The position numbers and the translations under genes are program-made. A stretch of DNA of 9,781 bases from Gaiellasilicea sp051005735. Lineage in GTDB: Bacteria; Actinomycetota; Thermoleophilia; Gaiellales; Gaiellaceae. Positions 6,852 through 9,781 of this stretch are shown piece by piece; positions within the stretch are counted from its first letter, which is position 1, and the number at the start of each line of letters is the position of its first letter. The DNA lies in the NCBI GenBank assembly GCA_051005735.1, contig JBPCJB010000102.1, positions 1 to 9,781 of the forward strand, given 5' to 3'. Below the pieces are notes generated by a model, which saw only the letters and a program-made list of their open reading frames with translations, was not told the origin of the DNA and did not search any database.

Positions 6852-7471
6852 CGCTCGGGAAGGCCGGTGACGCGCAGCCCTGCGTGCGCCCTGTAGCGCT
6901 TGTTCACGTTCACGATCACCGCCGTCATCCCCTCGAGCGCGCGGGCGCTCACAAGCGGGCCGGCATCGACGGCGTTGCCCGAGACGAGGGGGGCGACCAG
7001 CTCGAGCGCGACCGCCTTTGCCTCGGCATCGTCACCGCAGACGAGTGCGTCCTCGTCAGGAGGCTCGTCGGCGAGGCTCGCGGCGGCGAGCGAATGCAGA
7101 CCGGCGACGACGGGGGCGTCGAGCTCGGCCTGGATCCGCTCGGCGATCGAGGTCGCTTCCGTCGTCGGCTTCACCCCGCCCGGCCCGAACCGAAGCTCGG
7201 CGCACACCGAGAGCACCGGAGTCGTCCCGATCGCTGCACGCAGCTCGCGCGCGGTCTCGACCGCAGCCTCCGACTTGACCGCCAGGAGGACGAGGTCGAC
7301 GCCGCGAACGGCATCCTCGTTTGACGCGCCCTGGGCGCCGAGCGACGCGGCGGCCTCCTTTGCCCGCTCGGCATCCCGAGATCCGATCACGATCTCGATT
7401 CCGGCGGCGACGAGCTGCTTCGCGACCGCCTGGCCGAAGCTCCCGGTTCCACCCACGACGGCGACCTTCAC
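6848..7471 (-). CDS. npdG: F420-dependent NADP reductase (NpdG/Fno)
   Basis: This enzyme moves hydride between F420H2 and NADP+, linking the F420 pool to NADPH. The 207 residues fit the family (Archaeoglobus Fno is about 212). The front is a dinucleotide-binding fold with VVGGTGSFG (5-13), and GSRDAERA (30-37) where S31/R32 suit the 2'-phosphate of NADP. VAGLHSLAAASL (122-133) and the C-terminal ARALEGMTAVIVNVNKRY (176-193) with AGLRVTG (197-203) are family-typical. The GTG start at 7469-7471 overlaps the cofD stop by GTGA, and its own stop overlaps the cofE start the same way. Its place inside the F420 operon supports the functional call over a general NADP-binding oxidoreductase. Confidence 0.9.
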   Translation of the reverse strand: MKVAVVGGTGSFGQAVAKQLVAAGIEIVIGSRDAERAKEAAASLGAQGASNEDAVRGVDLVLLAVKSEAAVETARELRAAIGTTPVLSVCAELRFGPGGVKPTTEATSIAERIQAELDAPVVAGLHSLAAASLADEPPDEDALVCGDDAEAKAVALELVAPLVSGNAVDAGPLVSARALEGMTAVIVNVNKRYRAHAGLRVTGLPER

Positions 7472-8376
7472 GCAGCGGCCGCCAGGACGGTCTCGGCCAG
7501 CCGGCGCGACGCGGCGAGGTCCGTCATCAGCGTCTGGGTGACGACTGCGCGGATCGCTAGCGGGCGGCCTGTCGGATCGGATTCGTCGACGACGAGGGCA
7601 TCGATCAACCCTTCGTAGCAGGAGGCGACATGGCCGGCCGAGGTGCCGCCGGCGAGGCGGCCGAGCATCCGGTCGACAGGCCCCTTCACGGCCCGGCCGC
7701 CGATGAGCGGGCTGACCGCGATGCAGGGGACACGTCGCGCGCTTAGCGCTTCACGAATCCCCTCGACCGCGAGAATCGGCCAGATGCTTACGTAGGGGTT
7801 GCTCGGCGCGATCACGATCGCGTCGGCGCCCTCGAGCGTCTCAAGCACACCGGGTGCGGGCGTCCACTCGCCCTCGAAGCGGACGCTGTCGACCTCGTCT
7901 TGGTGCCCACGCGCCACGAACCACTCCTGGAAGGGGAAGCTCCCGGCGGGCGTGTCGATCCAGGTGCGCTGGCGGTCGTCCGTCGCCGGCAGGAGGAGCG
8001 ATTCGACCCCGGCCGCGGAGGCGAGCCGCGCGGTGACCGCCGAGAGAGGCTCGCCTGCTCGCAGCGCTTGCGTGCGCACGAGCTGCAGGCCGCGATCGCG
8101 GTCGCCGAGCCGGGACCCGTCCTCGCCGCCGAGCGCCGAGACGGTCTCGAGCGCGCGCCAGCTCTCGTCGGCTCGCCCCCAGCCGCGCTCCTCGTCGTTC
8201 AGCACGGCGAGGGCGTAGAGGATACTGTCGAGGTCCGGCGAGACCGCCATTCCGAGCACCTCGAGGTCGTCGCCAACGTTGCCGATCACCGTCACGTCGG
8301 CCGGGTCGACGGCGGCGGTGAGACCACGCGCGAACCGCGCCCCGCCGACGCCGCCGGAGAGCAGGGCGACCTTCAC
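7468..8376 (-). CDS. cofD: 2-phospho-L-lactate (or phosphoenolpyruvate) transferase to FO (CofD/FbiA)
   Basis: CofD transfers the three-carbon phospho-acid from its GDP-activated form to the deazaflavin FO, giving F420-0 or dehydro-F420-0. The 302-residue protein has the full set of family blocks: SGGVGGARFARGL (7-19), NVGDD (33-37), GDRDRGLQLVRT (91-102), ATDDRQRT (131-138), APSNPYVSIWPIL (190-202) and VSPLIGGRAVKGP (221-233). The GTG start at 8374-8376 shares GTGA with the cofC stop. The frame stays open into cofC, but that extension lies over cofC in another frame and the CofD fold begins exactly at this GTG. The first 12 bases are identical to those of npdG because both start Met-Lys-Val-Ala. 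It is the second gene of the operon. Confidence 0.96.
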   Translation of the reverse strand: MKVALLSGGVGGARFARGLTAAVDPADVTVIGNVGDDLEVLGMAVSPDLDSILYALAVLNDEERGWGRADESWRALETVSALGGEDGSRLGDRDRGLQLVRTQALRAGEPLSAVTARLASAAGVESLLLPATDDRQRTWIDTPAGSFPFQEWFVARGHQDEVDSVRFEGEWTPAPGVLETLEGADAIVIAPSNPYVSIWPILAVEGIREALSARRVPCIAVSPLIGGRAVKGPVDRMLGRLAGGTSAGHVASCYEGLIDALVVDESDPTGRPLAIRAVVTQTLMTDLAASRRLAETVLAAAA

Positions 8377-8972
8377 AGCGCTTTCAGGACTCCAAGGGCC
8401 GCCTGGGTTCTCGGCCCGACCCGGAGGGCCAGTCGCTCGAGGTCGGCGCGGGTGTCGACGTCGTCGCCGAGGTTCGGGATCGCCGCGGTCGACGTCTCGT
8501 AGCGGAGCGAGACGGCGTGGTCGCGGAAGCGGGCGGCGCTGCCGGCACCGTAGAGCGGGGCGAAGAGCTTCGGCCGCGGCAGGGCGAGCGCGTTCGTCGT
8601 TCCGTCGCCGGCCTCGACGAGACCGAACGCGCCAAGCTCCGCCACGCCGGCGAGCGTACGGACGTCGCGCGGAACGACGCACGGCAGATCGGCGTTCACG
8701 ACGAGCGCCGGCCGGTCGGGCAGCTCGGCGAGCCCGGCCGCGACCGCCGGCCCCTGGCCGCCTCCCGGATCCTCGACGAGCTCGGCGCCGAGCTTGTCGG
8801 CGAGCTCCCTCCCCTCCTCGTCGCGCGTCACAACGAGCGTGCGATCGGTCGCTACGCAGGCGGTGACGACATCGGCGAGCATCGCGAGCGCGAGCTGCTC
8901 CCGGAGCTCGTCGGGAGCGTCGATCCGCTGCTTGCCGGCGAGACCGCGAAACGGGATCACGATTGGGGCCAT
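8373..8972 (-). CDS. cofC: Phospho-lactate/phosphoenolpyruvate guanylyltransferase (CofC/FbiD)
   Basis: CofC activates a three-carbon phospho-acid with GTP to supply CofD: 2-phospho-L-lactate in archaea, phosphoenolpyruvate in mycobacteria, 3-phosphoglycerate in some proteobacteria. The 199 residues carry a glycosyltransferase-A-like nucleotidyltransferase fold. VIPFRGLAGKQRI (5-17) sits where the nucleotide-binding loop is expected, GGGQGPAVAAG (70-80) follows, NADLP (93-97) is the metal-binding turn, and GTTNALALP (124-132), GAGSAARF (142-149) and GDDVDTRADL (169-178) are family-typical. Which acid it uses cannot be read with confidence. The ATG at 8970-8972 is the first gene start of the four-gene operon; only 22 bases separate it from the divergent polymerase-like gene, and no strong Shine-Dalgarno lies at normal distance. 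Confidence 0.92.
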   Translation of the reverse strand: MAPIVIPFRGLAGKQRIDAPDELREQLALAMLADVVTACVATDRTLVVTRDEEGRELADKLGAELVEDPGGGQGPAVAAGLAELPDRPALVVNADLPCVVPRDVRTLAGVAELGAFGLVEAGDGTTNALALPRPKLFAPLYGAGSAARFRDHAVSLRYETSTAAIPNLGDDVDTRADLERLALRVGPRTQAALGVLKAL

Positions 8973-8994
8973 CGCTCACGGAGACTATCCCCCT
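8973..8994. promoter_or_regulatory. 22-base divergent gap between cofC and the PolX-like gene
   Basis: This is the only non-coding DNA between the two divergent starts. It holds GGAG (8980-8983), a ribosome site for the plus-strand gene. The space is too short for two ordinary promoters, so promoter elements must reach into one or both genes. I see no convincing -10 or -35 pair. Confidence 0.4.
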
Positions 8995-9781
8995 GTGGAC
9001 AACGCGACGCTCGCCGAGCGGCTCGAGGCATTCGCCGCGCTGCTCGAGCTGAACGGCTCCAGCTTCTACACGACTCGCGCCTACCGGCGCGCGGCGGAGC
9101 TGATCCGCTCGACGCCCGCTGACGTGTCCACGATCGTCCGGGCCCGGAGGGCGCGGGAGCTCAGGGGAATCGGGCCGGGGATCGAGGCGCGACTCCGCGA
9201 GCTCGTCGAGACCGGGGAACTCGCGGAGCTGCGCGAGCTCGAAGCCGAGGTGATGCCAGAGCTCGTCGCAGTCGGCCGCCTGATCGGGCTCTCGCCCGTG
9301 CGGATGCGCGAGCTCGGGTCGGCGCTCGAAGTGCGCACGTTAGCGGCACTCCGGGGCGCCGTCGCCGCAGGCCGGCTCGAAGGCGTGCGGGGGATCGGCC
9401 CGAAGACGGCCGCCAAGATCCGCGAGGGCCTGTCCGGGCTCAGCCACGATGTCCGGCCGCGTCACGGGCTGACGCTGAACCGCGCCCGAGCGCTCGTCGG
9501 TGAGCTCGCCGCAGCGCTCGGCGGCGAGCCGGCCGGCGATCCGCGGCGCTCTTGCGACCTCTCGACCAGGCTCGCGGTCGTCGTTCCAAGTAGCAGTCTG
9601 TTACTTGGACTCGAGCGGCTCCCTCAGATCGTGTCCGTGCTCGAGCGGGACGAGGATCGCGCCGTCGGCGTCACCGTCGAGGGCATCCCGATCGAGGTGA
9701 TCGCTGCAACGCAGGCGAGCTTTGGAACCGCGCTCCTCAGAGCGACCGAGTCGCCGGAGTATGTGGCGACTCTGGGGCCGC
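8995..9781 (+). CDS. Family-X DNA polymerase-like protein lacking catalytic aspartates, truncated by window edge
   Basis: The GTG start at 8995-8997 has GGAG 11 bases upstream; 262 residues are visible and the frame is open at the edge. The front matches bacterial PolX: an N-terminal helical domain with FYTTRAYRRAAELI (24-37), then helix-hairpin-helix motifs at LRGIGPGIEARL (56-67), IGLSPVRMREL (97-107) and VRGIGPKTAAKI (131-142). The palm follows in the same frame (GDPRRS at 181-186, SFGTALLRATES at 242-253). In active PolX the palm reads GSxRR, then DxD, with a third Asp in a later strand. Here the two DxD positions read R192 and A194, and the third reads E234. The later TGS and HN signature reads TES and Y256. 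Polymerase activity is therefore doubtful. Bacterial PolX enzymes carry a C-terminal PHP nuclease domain, which would lie outside the window. A role in DNA binding or end trimming is possible but inferred. Confidence 0.8.
   Translation, partial: MDNATLAERLEAFAALLELNGSSFYTTRAYRRAAELIRSTPADVSTIVRARRARELRGIGPGIEARLRELVETGELAELRELEAEVMPELVAVGRLIGLSPVRMRELGSALEVRTLAALRGAVAAGRLEGVRGIGPKTAAKIREGLSGLSHDVRPRHGLTLNRARALVGELAAALGGEPAGDPRRSCDLSTRLAVVVPSSSLLLGLERLPQIVSVLERDEDRAVGVTVEGIPIEVIAATQASFGTALLRATESPEYVATLGP

Noticed and set aside
5379..7562. Three copies of the palindrome CGCTAGCG at 5379-5386, 6106-6113 and 7555-7562.
   Set aside because: All lie in coding sequence or at a stop overlap, in unrelated genes and without shared flanks. 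A rough estimate from base composition gives about 0.4 expected copies, so three is not convincing evidence of a site family.
8377..8979. An upstream extension of cofD reaching across cofC in another frame.
   Set aside because: The extension is an arginine/alanine-rich shadow of cofC, and the CofD fold starts exactly at the GTG at 8374-8376, which overlaps the cofC stop.
8995..9781. A frameshift or sequencing error as the cause of the missing PolX catalytic residues.
   Set aside because: Conserved blocks before and after the altered positions (RR at 184-185 and SFGTAL at 242-247) are in the same frame at plausible spacing, so the substitutions look real.
1..9781. CRISPR arrays, tRNA or rRNA genes, insertion sequences and phage genes.
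   Set aside because: I saw no regularly spaced repeats, no cloverleaf sequence, no terminal inverted repeats and no transposase or phage motifs. The gaps between genes are all under 120 bases.

Overview
The window is GC-rich bacterial DNA. Hand-counted 60-base lines right of about 1620 run 68-75% GC. It carries an F420 cofactor biosynthesis operon, an F420-dependent NADP reductase and an orphan GerE-type helix-turn-helix protein. Together these suggest an actinobacterium, possibly of the Thermoleophilia (Solirubrobacterales/Gaiellales). That placement is an inference from gene content and composition, not a database result. I saw no rRNA, tRNA, CRISPR array, insertion sequence or phage gene.

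Left part (1-3533, all minus strand): an uncharacterised protein of the gamma-glutamyltransferase Ntn-hydrolase fold (2091-3533), an 87-residue LuxR/GerE DNA-binding protein (1738-2001), and the first 539 residues of a MalT/LAL-like STAND ATPase regulator that runs off the left edge (1-1618). The MalT-like gene is markedly less GC-rich (sampled lines 42-52%) than everything to its right, which hints at a separate origin.

Middle (3553-6111, plus strand): a small glyoxalase/VOC protein, a response regulator with a complete HD-GYP cyclic-di-GMP phosphodiesterase domain, and a monomeric-sarcosine-oxidase-type flavoenzyme with the covalent-FAD cysteine. The genes are tightly spaced and probably co-transcribed. 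The first starts 19 bases from the divergent transferase gene.

Right part (6108-8972, minus strand): cofC-cofD-npdG-cofE, four genes each overlapping the next by a GTGA start/stop tetranucleotide. They encode the steps from FO to polyglutamylated F420 (CofC makes the activated three-carbon donor, CofD transfers it to FO, CofE adds glutamates). NpdG is the enzyme that exchanges hydride between F420 and NADP. FO synthase and a dehydro-F420-0 reductase are not in the window. The operon converges on the flavoenzyme gene, and the two genes share a CTAG that is the stop codon on both strands.

Far right (8995 to the edge, plus strand): a family-X DNA polymerase homologue, divergent from cofC. Its helix-hairpin-helix front is recognisable, but the catalytic aspartates of the nucleotidyltransferase domain are replaced. 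This is the most unusual protein seen here.
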